From Mucilaginibacter sp. (GTDB lineage Bacteria > Bacteroidota > Bacteroidia > Sphingobacteriales > Sphingobacteriaceae), in assembly GCF_025362475.1 (NCBI RefSeq), contig NZ_JANYGH010000023.1, forward strand, positions 1 to 64,000: a stretch of DNA of 64,000 nucleotides, in the 5' to 3' direction. Below are positions 54,461 to 63,789 of this stretch, one piece after another. The notes below the pieces were generated by a model. That model had not been told where the DNA came from. It saw nothing but the letters and a program-made list of their open reading frames with translations, and did no database searches. Position 1 is the first letter of the stretch. Each line of letters opens with the position of its first letter. The position numbers and the translations under genes are program-made.

Positions 54461-55021
54461 TTATAGGTTCTTTACTTGTTGCCGGACATTTTGAATCAGG
54501 CTGTCCTTATCGGTCTGTTTGGTCATCATTCCCATTACTTCCCGGTGCTGGATATAATACTCTAAGATTTCAAGACATTTGCGTTTGGTGACATCTTTGG
54601 TGTACTGCGCCTTTTCGATGTTCTTAATCGAAGTCTGAATACTGTTCAGCATAGATTGCTGGTCCGCATAGGCGGTCTTTTGATCCTTATTATGGGCAAT
54701 GATATGCTGATTAAAAAAGTTAACAATGCTGATCTGTGAATTAGTCATCCCCTCAAATGATTTAACCAGCGGCTTCAATAACTGATCTTCCAGTGTCCTG
54801 ATAAACCCAATGATATTATCGCTGCGTTTAACCAGTTCTTTTTTTAACAGTTCATCGTTCAAATCCCTCGGATCTTTCTTGCTCTTATAGAAATAATCTA
54901 CCATCGCAATAAAAAATTCAATCTTGGTCAGGCCGCATTTTTCGGCCATTTTTTGCAGCTTGCTATCGGCTGTTATCGGGAACCGTATGGTTTTGATATT
55001 TTGGTCTGTCTGTTTGTACAT
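54461..55021 (-). CDS. Mobilization accessory protein (BfmA/BtgA-like)
   Basis: The 186-residue protein (MYKQTDQNIKTIRFPITADS at the chosen start; an ATG seven codons upstream is possible) has a short ribbon-helix-like front with basic residues and a long helical part. Its place just before the relaxase gene fits accessory proteins that load relaxase at oriT. The upstream hairpin-rich region supports this. The start at 55021 has AAGAAAGG a few bases upstream. Confidence 0.75.
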   Translation of the reverse strand: MYKQTDQNIKTIRFPITADSKLQKMAEKCGLTKIEFFIAMVDYFYKSKKDPRDLNDELLKKELVKRSDNIIGFIRTLEDQLLKPLVKSFEGMTNSQISIVNFFNQHIIAHNKDQKTAYADQQSMLNSIQTSIKNIEKAQYTKDVTKRKCLEILEYYIQHREVMGMMTKQTDKDSLIQNVRQQVKNL

Positions 55022-55069
55022 GAAATTCCAACCTTTCTTCATTAGCTGTTAAACAATCATTTAAATCAC

Positions 55070-55315
55070 GGTATACTGTAGAGTATACCAAAAACGCCCC
55101 TTATAGCTATTTCTAAGGGGTAAAGTATACCTCCGGTATACTAAAAACTGGCCTGGCCCCGCAGGGCGAGCGGAAGAGTCAGGTGCAACCTGACTCCCGC
55201 TCGCTCACTCCGCTTTCGCGAAGCGACCTGTGCTTTCTTCCAGATTTGCGAAGCAAATCATATCCGGTGCAGCTATTCGCTGCACCGGATATGTAGCCCG
55301 ATACAAAGTATCGGG
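55070..55315. other. Hairpin cluster, candidate oriT
   Basis: Within 246 bases lie: GGTATAC/GTATACC (55070-55089), CCCCTTA/TAAGGGG (55097-55120), AGTATACC/GGTATACT (55124-55142), AGTCAGGT/ACCTGACT (55177-55195), TTCGCGAA (55215-55222), ATTTGC/GCAAAT (55244-55258), ATATCCGGTGCAGC and its complement (55260-55292) and CCCGATAC/GTATCGGG (55297-55315). Such clusters near relaxase genes are typical of oriT. The last two could also terminate the gene ending at 55316. Confidence 0.65.
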
Positions 55316-55630
55316 TTATACTTCCCAACCGGCAGGCCAGTAAACCTGGCTGCCCAATTTAGGATGATATGATGGCTGGTAACGGATATAACCATACTCA
55401 TCCAGCTCCCGGATGCATTTATGATAGGTAGCAATCGAAGCGATCTTGCTAAAAGCCATCAATTCCCTGCGAGTAACCGCAAACGGACTGGCAAAACCAT
55501 TCCGTTGCCACTGGACAAATAAAGCCGAGAAAAGGCTGATGTGCGTTGCGATCAGCCGCTGGTCGCCACTCATGCGGCGCAGCAACTTGCCGTAACCGGC
55601 AAGCTCAGCATTTGAAACGGCCTGCTTCAT
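55316..55630 (-). CDS. Small winged-helix-like protein of the island
   Basis: The ATG at 55630 (MKQAVSNAELAGYGKLLRRM) overlaps the stop of the upstream excisionase-like gene (ATGA), which is why it is chosen over the longer frame starting at 55786. The 104 residues contain FAVTRRELMAFSKIASIATY and HKCIRELDEYGYIRYQPSYH, the look of a winged helix, and suit a regulator or replication-associated protein. The exact role is unknown. Confidence 0.75.
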   Translation of the reverse strand: MKQAVSNAELAGYGKLLRRMSGDQRLIATHISLFSALFVQWQRNGFASPFAVTRRELMAFSKIASIATYHKCIRELDEYGYIRYQPSYHPKLGSQVYWPAGWEV

Positions 55631-55893
55631 TTCAAACCTCCTTCCAATAGCTTGTTGATATCTTCCAGTTTGTAATACATGATGCTTCCTATCCTGGTAA
55701 AGCTTAGCGTGCCGTTTATACGCAGGTTTTGTAAGGTACCCGGCGAGATATTCAACAGCTTCCTTACCTCGTTGCTTTTTAGCCATTTCTTAGACTGTCC
55801 TTGTCCCGGTTCCATCAGCTGCTTGATCTCCGTCAATAATTCACTCTTAAACTCCCTTAAATCCTCCTTGGTGATCAATTCGATTGCTGTCAT
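55627..55893 (-). CDS. Excisionase-like helix-turn-helix protein
   Basis: The start ATG complementary to 55891-55893 (MTAIELITKEDLREFKSEL) is chosen over an upstream one. The 88-residue protein has a MerR/excisionase-type HTH, KKWLKSNEVRKLLNISPGTL, followed by the wing RIGSIMYYKLEDINKLLEGG. It is likely the excisionase partner of the integrase or a regulator of transfer. It is coupled to the next gene by the ATGA overlap. Confidence 0.86.
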   Translation of the reverse strand: MTAIELITKEDLREFKSELLTEIKQLMEPGQGQSKKWLKSNEVRKLLNISPGTLQNLRINGTLSFTRIGSIMYYKLEDINKLLEGGLK

Positions 55894-56156
55894 AGTTAAT
55901 TTTTTAATAATGAATAATTCTTGCCCAAATTTGAACAAGCGCTATTTTATTGATTGGGGTCTTTGATAGTGTCACCCAAATCTTCGTTTATTACATCTGT
56001 TTAGTTTCGCACGGTGGTGGCCTCCTTTCTTTATCAAACCTGTTCAGCGGAACAATAAAATGCCAGCCACTGAACACAATGGTTCAAAAGTGAGGGCTAA
56101 AACAGCGAAATGAATGACCATTAGAGGCGTTTGGTCACGAATGAAAAGACAAAATC

Positions 56157-56915
56157 CTATTTCTTAGGCTTTTGAATGATTTTGAAAAGCTTATCCTTTT
56201 CACTGATAATCGTGTATTTCGGTGGTGGGTTATCTTTATCGGCAGGGAAATAGTTGTGGGCAGTATCGATGGATATGGGTTTATCACCGTGTTGGAAGTT
56301 CTTAGCGATCAATTTGTACCAGGGGCTTTCGGTTTGGCTATTGACGAGTTTGTTGTCATTGGGCAGGATCAATATTCTGATCTGATTAACCAAATCGATA
56401 AAAACCGGTAGGCCTCCTTTACTGATCACGATCTTTTCACCAGCTTCGTATTTAGCGGCTACTTTCAATTCGCTTTCCAGCACTTTTATTCTTTCCTCTA
56501 ATTGATCTATACGTTTATTTTTATCGCTGATGACCGATTCCAGTGGTTGTGTTTTATGCCACTGATCAATAGTTTTCAGAAAAGTCAAAAACATTTCCAG
56601 CTTAGCTGTAAAAATCAACCCTTTGGCATATGCGCTACCAGACGGCTTTAGGCCTTTATAGAATTTGATCCTGTTGGTTATGATATCATAAACATGATCG
56701 AAAAAAGCTTCTTCCTGGCCGGCGTTCCCTTTCAGGTAGTGGTTTAATTGGTGACTGTAAAACGAAGGATATTCATCTTCCCTAATTTTATAGATCTTAT
56801 CCATAAAGAAATTTAAACCGAAAATCCTGTCTGTAAATATCGGCCAGCCGATATCGTAACGATGAGGAAATAGCTCAAAGCGGCCACGGAATATAAAATA
56901 GCTGTTTGAGGGCAT
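56157..56915 (-). CDS. Hypothetical island protein with coiled coil
   Basis: The 252-residue protein has a helical front (YPSFYSHQLNHYLKGNAGQ), a coiled coil (RIDQLEERIKVLESELKVAA, about 133-152) and a conserved-looking C-terminal segment (YFPADKDNPPPKYTII). A second ATG at residue 38 is an alternative start. It resembles proteins frequent at the edge of Bacteroidota mobile elements, but I cannot name a family. Confidence 0.65.
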   Translation of the reverse strand: MPSNSYFIFRGRFELFPHRYDIGWPIFTDRIFGLNFFMDKIYKIREDEYPSFYSHQLNHYLKGNAGQEEAFFDHVYDIITNRIKFYKGLKPSGSAYAKGLIFTAKLEMFLTFLKTIDQWHKTQPLESVISDKNKRIDQLEERIKVLESELKVAAKYEAGEKIVISKGGLPVFIDLVNQIRILILPNDNKLVNSQTESPWYKLIAKNFQHGDKPISIDTAHNYFPADKDNPPPKYTIISEKDKLFKIIQKPKK

Positions 56916-57555
56916 AAAAAGACATTTCTTAGTAAACGACTTACCAAGGTTTTAGTTTTATGATTGAAAGAAATTGGACTTTGCCGTCATAAATAAATGG
57001 ATCGAGCCCAGTCTGTGGAGCCAGAATGGGCAAGCACGAAAAATCGGTCGCTTGCCCTTCTTTTTTTCTTCTATTTCGTTACTAATCAAGTAGATACAAG
57101 TATATAAATCGCTTGTTTTAGCGGTTCGATGTTGCAATTCCTCGAAAGTGAATTTTTGGGGGTACATCGAACCAATCAATTGACGCTTTTCAGAAACCTC
57201 TAATTTTGAGTATATTAGATTTAGCTGCGTTAACTTAGTGATCTAATGCGTACGGAACAGCATGATCAAGCATGCCGGAATGTCCAGTGGTGCTTGCATT
57301 CGATAAAATAAATGATATTATATCGTTGAGCCCCATTCCATCACACGGAAATCCGCGAGGCCGAACTGAATATACGGTGCGACTTCATTTACATGAAATA
57401 AGTAGTCTTTTTACATATTTTAGTTATTTCATGACAGCGCAGGTTGCCAAAACAATTGGTCGTCAGTATTTTAGATTCAAATAAAATCAAAGCCTAATAA
57501 CTATGATGCCAATCATCATAGCTATCAAACACTACAGACCTTTAAATCAATCTTT
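56916..57555. other. Likely right boundary region of the island
   Basis: These 640 bases include the hairpin GGGCAAGC / GCTTGCCC (57028-57057) followed by a T-rich run, which resembles a + strand terminator without an obvious gene in front. No convincing protein frame is seen; a 70-codon + frame at 57272 and a 73-codon minus frame at 56958 lack family patterns. The attachment site probably lies here but no repeat of the left side was found. Confidence 0.4.
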
Positions 57556-59430
57556 ATGAAAAAAACATTTAACAAAGTAACGTTTTTGCTTACTGCGGCA
57601 CTTCTATTGACATTCGTGAGCTGTAAAAAAACCATTTTAGAACCCGCAAGTCCCAAAACGGTTAACCATCTTAAAAGCATGTCGGCATCCGTTTTGCCTA
57701 ACCGGAAAACCCAGGTATATATTGGGATAGCTGATTATTGGACACAGCAGGCAGACCCCGCAAATTACAGTCAATGGAACTATGTAAGGCACAACGCAGA
57801 CGGCTTCTATGCTAATTTTATATCCATGTGGCAGAATAAATATCAAAGCAGCGCGCCACAGCAAAACATAAACAATATGCGTAGCGCATTTGTCAACAAC
57901 GGCTGTTTTTTTGAGACCAGCCTGGAAACACAGGTTAACGATGGTCCAAACGGTGCGAATAATCAAAGCACAGATGAAAACTCGATAGCGGCGCTAAGCA
58001 CAGGCGGTTTTAACGTTAACAACACTAGCCTTAACTATGGCGTAAATGCCGGAAGAGTAAATACATTAAAGACTTACCAATATACCAGGACCTGCATGGC
58101 ACTGGAAGGCGCCTGGACATTTGGAGGGGACATTAACGGGGCTGGTAATTCCCAGGTAAGACAGGATATATTGGCAACAGATGGCGTGGAGCTTGACGGG
58201 CCAATGGGGTTTTGGTATTCTAACGGCGGAGGTATGCGCGAGGGGACTTATTCAGCCATTCAATTTGCTCATAGTCACGGATTGTTAGCAACTATATTGT
58301 TATCGCCGTACAATGCCGGCCAAAGCGGATACAATGCTACTAATGATTTTTTTAATACTTCAAAACAATGCGTCCTGAATTGCGAAGATAATAATGCAGC
58401 GCCCGACATTTGGGCCATATGGACTTACGGCGAAGACCCTGGTCAACCAGCATTCCCGGAATCTGTTACCACAAACGGACAAACTGCCCCGGCTAATACC
58501 ATGATGGGCGTTGGCTATTGGTTGCTTAAGCATTTAAACAACCTTCCTCAATTTCAAATACCTAATACAGGGGCGGTAGGTAATAATACATCCGTAAATA
58601 TTATTGACAATTCGCATGCTCAATTGACCATGAATACCCAGGGGGATACCACCAGTTTTTACGCCATGCCAATCGTTTTTTCAAATGCCCCCGACCCGAA
58701 AATAGAGATCTCACCAGTCATCAGTGCAGCCCTCAGCGGAGACACGACCAACTGGAAGGTTACTTTCAAACTTGGAAGCCAGGATGTTACAAATCAAATA
58801 TTACACAATGGCGGCCTGAACTGCGTAGGAACTAAACGCATCACCAACAACAGCAATCTTAACCTGGTTATGAATCTCAAGGCCTCTAACCAAGCTGCGC
58901 AGCCAATCAGCGTGAATTTTACAACCATGAGCAACATTGGAAATACAGGCAACATCAGCAACTATTCAATTGTGGCACAAACACAGTCGGGCCTGATAAA
59001 CGGGGGGATATATCAAATAACCAATCGCTATCTTAATAAAGCACTTGAGTTTGCCGGTGCCGGTACAGCCAATGGAACCTTAGCCGATTTGTTCGACTGG
59101 AATGGAACGCTTACGCAACACATGCGACTAAACAACCAGGGAAATGGTTATTTTCGTTTAACACCGATGCATGACACCGGAGCATGCCTGGACAACTCAG
59201 GTTCCTTAGCTAATGGAGCCCAGACAACACTTTGGGAGTGGAATGGCGGAACCAACCAGATGTGGTCACTATCCGCAATCGGCAATGGTTTTTATAAGAT
59301 TATAAACCAGACCAGTGGAAAGGCGCTGGAGGATACCGGTTTTGCCACTAATAACGGCGCTGCGGCTTGTCAATGGGATTATGTTGGCGGCGCTAATCAA
59401 CAATGGAAATTTACTTATTTGGGCAATTAA
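57556..59430 (+). CDS. Lipoprotein with ricin-type lectin domain
   Basis: The 624-residue protein has a lipoprotein signal (LLLTFVSCKK, cysteine at residue 23), an N-terminal region of about 460 residues that I do not recognise but that looks like a secreted enzyme domain (TDGVELDGPMGFWYSNGGG, APDIWAIWTYGEDP), and a C-terminal beta-trefoil of the ricin B type with three repeats (TQHMRL, NQMWSL, NQQWKF; about 480-624). It is probably a surface glycan-binding or glycan-cleaving protein. Neighbouring rhamnosidase genes support a carbohydrate role. Confidence 0.75.
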   Translation: MKKTFNKVTFLLTAALLLTFVSCKKTILEPASPKTVNHLKSMSASVLPNRKTQVYIGIADYWTQQADPANYSQWNYVRHNADGFYANFISMWQNKYQSSAPQQNINNMRSAFVNNGCFFETSLETQVNDGPNGANNQSTDENSIAALSTGGFNVNNTSLNYGVNAGRVNTLKTYQYTRTCMALEGAWTFGGDINGAGNSQVRQDILATDGVELDGPMGFWYSNGGGMREGTYSAIQFAHSHGLLATILLSPYNAGQSGYNATNDFFNTSKQCVLNCEDNNAAPDIWAIWTYGEDPGQPAFPESVTTNGQTAPANTMMGVGYWLLKHLNNLPQFQIPNTGAVGNNTSVNIIDNSHAQLTMNTQGDTTSFYAMPIVFSNAPDPKIEISPVISAALSGDTTNWKVTFKLGSQDVTNQILHNGGLNCVGTKRITNNSNLNLVMNLKASNQAAQPISVNFTTMSNIGNTGNISNYSIVAQTQSGLINGGIYQITNRYLNKALEFAGAGTANGTLADLFDWNGTLTQHMRLNNQGNGYFRLTPMHDTGACLDNSGSLANGAQTTLWEWNGGTNQMWSLSAIGNGFYKIINQTSGKALEDTGFATNNGAAACQWDYVGGANQQWKFTYLGN

Positions 59431-59444
59431 AATTGCGGCTTCGG

Positions 59445-59480
59445 ATCCGGTAAGTGGCTGAGAAGTGTCATTTACCGGAT
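59445..59480 (+). terminator. Hairpin after the lectin-domain gene
   Basis: ATCCGGTAA and TTACCGGAT pair around an 18-base loop, 15 bases after the stop. There is no strong T-run, so termination efficiency is doubtful. Confidence 0.5.
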
Positions 59481-59663
59481 TAATTAAACTGTCGATTCGT
59501 TTAAAAAGTGATTGCAGATTTATATCGATTCGATCTTTAATCTAACAGTCCGCATCAAGCGCTCGGTATCCGGCTGTAATGAATATGATTTGTTGCCATC
59601 CCGTCCTGGAAACCTTTTCCATCTTTGTATCATGGCAATATAACAACTGTTTAGCCAAATGCT

Positions 59664-60273
59664 TTACACGCTATAGAATCCGATTGGACTGATGACGATA
59701 AAATTACCATTAAATACTTTAAGCTTCAGTTCTGCATTGTCATCAACCAGGTCTATACGTACAAAACGGAAGCCGGTATTACCAACCTCCGGTTTACCCA
59801 GCCATGATAACGATACTATAAAATCGCGCATGGCGTGATCTTTGGTTGCATTCCTGACCGTATCGTCAACATCCGCCATGGCTTCGGCAGCAGATTCGCC
59901 AAATTGAAGCCGTACCCTGATCGGTTTGCGGCCCTTTGACCGATCAGTAATTAATTGCAGTCCACCATGAATTTTCTTTGCCAAAATCCAGCAGCATACC
60001 GGCTTTTCACTTTGCGTTGCTACTTAATATGCATTGGTTCTTGCCCGAAAAATCTGACCGGCCAATGCCTTTTTTCAAGTATTTGATCGGCATCGACAAT
60101 TTTTTTTACTCGTTTTCGGACTGCCAGAATATTTTAATGAGCGCAAGATAACGCCGCACACTGGTTTCGCTGCGGGCTTGCTATTCCCGTTCTGCAGAAA
60201 ATACCGGGGACAGTTGAGCTTCTGCTGTTATAGCTAAACTAAGGAATAAGATAATAGAAAAAATGTATTTTTT
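59664..60273 (-). pseudogene. Decayed N-terminus of a GH78-like rhamnosidase
   Basis: Reading the minus strand from 60273 gives a signal-like KKYIFSIILFLSLAITAEAQ, then QLSPVFSAERE, a TAG, QARSETSVRRYLALIKI, a TAA, a stretch ending SSNAK, a TGA, then KAGMLLDFGKE, and a one-base frameshift into IHGGLQLITDRSKGRKPIRV. The last part, with ESAAEAMADVDDTVRNATKD and HAMRDF, matches the N-terminal beta domain of Bacteroidota GH78-type enzymes. Three in-frame stops, a frameshift and no 3' catalytic half show a dead fragment. Confidence 0.75.
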
Positions 60274-60508
60274 CTATTATCTTATGGCTATGTGATTATA
60301 ATTCGACATGTTTAGGCAATGCTTTAAGCAGTTTATCCCATCCATTTGCGTTTTAACAACGGGAGCCTGCTACCTATTCAGTTCAATTTATGGGCGTTAG
60401 GTAACCGTTACTGCACCCTGCGTTTTTGTGGTTATTACACCTATTTTACGGATGCAAACAATAACATCAATACCATATGGTGTTACCCCGTTTGGCGATT
60501 GATCACGC

Positions 60509-63500
60509 CTATTTTGTCACTTTAATATTCACCGGCCCGGTTATGCCCGAAGGCTCAAGCGGGCTTGTTGGTGTATATATGTTTACATTCGTCCAGGTTT
60601 TTCTTTGCTCCGGCGACAGACGGCTATCCCCTATCAAACGGTTAACCCAGGTGTTGGCCACATCAATATCCAGCGTGTTTACACCTGGCTTAACTGCACT
60701 GGTTATATCCAACTGGTAGGGCGCTGTCCAAACGCCGCCAACAGATACCCCGTTAACCTTCACTTTAGCAATTGCTTTAACCATGCCCAGATCAAGTATT
60801 ATGTGCTGGCCCTTGTCAATTTTAGGCCCCTTGAATGTATGGTGATATATTGCCGTTCCCGAATAAAATTTAATGCTGTCCTCGGGGCGTAAGGCCCAGT
60901 CGGTAAGTTTATCAAACATTACTGGTTTTGCCGGGCCCCACCTTTTAGCATCAAAGGTTACTTTCCACTGGCTGCTTATATCGGCAACTATTTTTTGGTC
61001 GGGATAATTTAAAGCTTCGCTTACAGCAGTATCCTTACTGCCTGCATTACGGAAAACAATGAATGAGCTTTGGTATGGGGCCAGCTTAAGGGGTACGATA
61101 GTTACACCAGCTTCCTGTTTGTAGGAAGACAAATTGCGAGAGCTGCCGGTTACCGGGTCCCAAAGCTCGGGCGATTTTCCTTGTACCCTGAACGTTGTAT
61201 TCAGGCTGATATTTTTATCTGTCTGGTTTGAAATAAAATAGATATCGCCACCGGCAATTTTGCGGTGGATAAACAAGGCCTGCCCGTCGGCGTTAAACTT
61301 GCAATCGGGTATAACATTTATCAGATCGAGAGCTTGTTGCGTATCCATACCATTTATTACTAACCCTTTGCCGTATTTATGGATTTTTATGGTTGTACCA
61401 TTTATATCGCCCCAAAGTTCGGCAGCGCCGCTTTGTATTTCCTTATCGGCGATGCCATAGTTTTGCAGGCTTGGCGAACGGTTTGGCGCAGGGCCTAATA
61501 CCACTAAGCCCTGGTTAACCAGTGTTTTTAATTTCCTTAAAAATTCAGGCCGCATAGTTTCCAGTTTGGGCAATATCAATAGCCTGTAACTCATGCCTCC
61601 CGGTAAAACCAGTTTTCCATCCACCACTTTCGCCCAGTTATTGATCACTTCGGCATTGATGTAATCAAAAGAATAACCTAATGGCAATTCAGGGTCGCGT
61701 ACGCCTGTCATCTTAGGTGCATCCTCACCAATATAATAAGCAACATCGGCCACGTAGGTACCCTGACGCAACATCAAGTTGCATCGTTTAAGATAAGTAA
61801 TAAACAGATCTAGATAATTAAACCATGTATTGTTATGATTAAATTCATTACCGAAATTGGCATTGATACCGGGAATCTTATCCAGGTATGCCTGCTCGAT
61901 ATAAACGTGTAATAAGGTGTTGTTTATACCCTCGGTAAAAAAACGGTCGCCCCGTTGTTTCATCGTAGCGGGGTAGCGCGAATAGCCGTAAAATCCGCAG
62001 GTAAATGATTCGGCTGAAACTTTGTTTTTCCCATAGATATGCGCGCATGAAGAGGCCGCCCTGTTCTCGATATTTCCCAGTTCACCCTCGCTCCAGAATT
62101 CGCCTGCAACTTCGTCCGACTGACCGCCGTATTGCAAAAATTCGCCAGGGAAGCCCCAGTGTCCATAATTTTCGAGCCAGGTGGTCAACCCATTCTTATG
62201 ACTTACCTCTCTAAGACCAGCTACATACTGGTAGGCTACTTGGTCAGCGATGAAGCGGCGCATATCCCATAAAAAACGGTCAGACATTTCGACACTGCCT
62301 ACTACCTGCCCGTTCATTGTGGGGATATATGGCGTAGGATCATACCCATAAGTATTTTTAAACTGTTCGATCAAACCATCTGTCCAGTTCTGGCCGCCAG
62401 TTTCATAACTATCCTCCACCGTTACTTTAAAGCATTTACGGTCGGCTGCCGGAATGCGGCGGATGATCTCGCCCAAAAAAGCATCAAAATGTTCGGCAAT
62501 ATGTTTTTTACTCATCTTGTCCGTTTCCAATCCGCGCCCCTCAGGAGCGGCGGGAGAATTTGGCACCATGGTCGATGTCATGCCGCTGCGCATAATTATC
62601 CAGTTGCCGCCGGGTACAACCCAGTTTAAGGTACCATCGGGGGCCATGTATTTAGAAATATCGATCACTTTTTTGGGATCAATCAGATAATCGCCATTAT
62701 CAACAACTGGCTGTGCGGCCCACTGGTACTCTTTCCAGTAAGGCAGTGGGGTCTGATACATTTTCGCCAGCGTTTTTTCGCTATAATTTTCAATCTCCGG
62801 CAATTCAGAGATCTTCAATTCTGCAATAGCGCAATGTTCGGATTCTTTATCAAATATGATTCTGAATTTTTTTGATGTGGCTGCCGGTATGGATACCACC
62901 GCAGGTGCGTAAGGGGCAAAACCAACGTTCAGGTTATCATTACTCCTGTCAATTTTAAAGTGCCTCACTGTTTGGTAAGTACTGTTATTAAAAACCTGCA
63001 CGTCGCCTTCAAAATACATCATTTTATGAGCCGGATAAATAGTGATACTGCGGGCTGTAAAAGCATCGGTTGTTGCAATAGTTACCTCAACCGGCTTATT
63101 TTCAGGCATCTCAACCACTGTATTTTCATCGCCGTCCATAATGTTATTGATCGCCGTAACAGAAGGTCCTGATGTGATAACCGGCTTATTTTTGATAATA
63201 GTTGAATTGTAGCCTTTGGGTGCGGGGTAAGCGATTACCCTTACATCCTGAAATTGCTCGGTGGGTGCTGATAGTTTTTGGTTAAAACGCGACGGCCCCT
63301 TAACCATTTGGCTTGACGATGTAAGATAACGCATACTTTGCTCTGGCTTAACCCATGGGCCGCCAGACTGACTCCAGCCCGGGCTATTAAAGATGCCAAT
63401 ATCAATACCCAGTCGGGTTGCTGTTTTGAGTGCCGTATGCATAATATCCCACCACTCGTTGGATAATAGTTTTACTTTACCGTAAGGAGTATCATCCAAA

Positions 63501-63751
63501 CCTACGTTACCGATAAAGGCGCGATTGATACCCACCTTTTTCATAGATTCGAGGTCTTTTATTACGCCCTCTTTCGATATATTGTCAGATACCCAATACC
63601 AGTAAACGCTGGTCTGGATGGTATCGGGCAAATTTTTAAAGCCTGAATAAAGCTTCTGGCTACGGCTTTGCTGCGCGAAAGCTGTGGCGGACATACTCAA
63701 TAAAAAAACAATCAGCAAACTAATGTATTTGGTGTGTTTGTGTAGTTGCAT
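60509..63751 (-). CDS. GH106 family alpha-L-rhamnosidase-like glycosidase
   Basis: The ATG complementary to 63749-63751 (MQLHKHTKYISLLIVFLLSM) opens a signal peptide ending AFAQ. The 1080-residue enzyme has the GH106 start VYWYWVSDNISKEGVIKDLE and NSPGWSQSGGPWVKPEQSMR, a large catalytic domain and a C-terminal beta-sandwich (GTAIYHHTFKGPKIDKGQ). GH106 enzymes remove L-rhamnose from plant cell-wall or bacterial glycans in the periplasm. It stands between two decayed genes, and no SusC/SusD pair is in the window. Confidence 0.9.
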   Translation of the reverse strand: MQLHKHTKYISLLIVFLLSMSATAFAQQSRSQKLYSGFKNLPDTIQTSVYWYWVSDNISKEGVIKDLESMKKVGINRAFIGNVGLDDTPYGKVKLLSNEWWDIMHTALKTATRLGIDIGIFNSPGWSQSGGPWVKPEQSMRYLTSSSQMVKGPSRFNQKLSAPTEQFQDVRVIAYPAPKGYNSTIIKNKPVITSGPSVTAINNIMDGDENTVVEMPENKPVEVTIATTDAFTARSITIYPAHKMMYFEGDVQVFNNSTYQTVRHFKIDRSNDNLNVGFAPYAPAVVSIPAATSKKFRIIFDKESEHCAIAELKISELPEIENYSEKTLAKMYQTPLPYWKEYQWAAQPVVDNGDYLIDPKKVIDISKYMAPDGTLNWVVPGGNWIIMRSGMTSTMVPNSPAAPEGRGLETDKMSKKHIAEHFDAFLGEIIRRIPAADRKCFKVTVEDSYETGGQNWTDGLIEQFKNTYGYDPTPYIPTMNGQVVGSVEMSDRFLWDMRRFIADQVAYQYVAGLREVSHKNGLTTWLENYGHWGFPGEFLQYGGQSDEVAGEFWSEGELGNIENRAASSCAHIYGKNKVSAESFTCGFYGYSRYPATMKQRGDRFFTEGINNTLLHVYIEQAYLDKIPGINANFGNEFNHNNTWFNYLDLFITYLKRCNLMLRQGTYVADVAYYIGEDAPKMTGVRDPELPLGYSFDYINAEVINNWAKVVDGKLVLPGGMSYRLLILPKLETMRPEFLRKLKTLVNQGLVVLGPAPNRSPSLQNYGIADKEIQSGAAELWGDINGTTIKIHKYGKGLVINGMDTQQALDLINVIPDCKFNADGQALFIHRKIAGGDIYFISNQTDKNISLNTTFRVQGKSPELWDPVTGSSRNLSSYKQEAGVTIVPLKLAPYQSSFIVFRNAGSKDTAVSEALNYPDQKIVADISSQWKVTFDAKRWGPAKPVMFDKLTDWALRPEDSIKFYSGTAIYHHTFKGPKIDKGQHIILDLGMVKAIAKVKVNGVSVGGVWTAPYQLDITSAVKPGVNTLDIDVANTWVNRLIGDSRLSPEQRKTWTNVNIYTPTSPLEPSGITGPVNIKVTK

Positions 63752-63789
63752 AGTAAACTTGATTTTAGATAGATATAGCTTGATCACTT

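Larger units (their letters stand above)
47916..57180. mobile_element. Mobilizable genomic island next to tRNA-Leu (right edge uncertain)
   Basis: The module holds a tyrosine integrase, relaxase and accessory mobilization genes, excisionase-like regulators and a hairpin-dense oriT candidate, and begins beside a tRNA. These are the parts of Bacteroidota mobilizable elements that borrow a conjugation machine from elsewhere. I could not find a direct repeat of the tRNA 3' end, so both ends are approximate. The host genes resume with the lipoprotein gene at 57556. Confidence 0.75.

Noticed and set aside
55185..55205. Possible repeat of the tRNA-Leu end (TCCCGCTC)
   Set aside because: Only eight bases match and they lie inside a hairpin; not enough for an attachment site.
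57272..57484. 70-codon + frame near the island edge
   Set aside because: No recognisable pattern, start site or operon partner.
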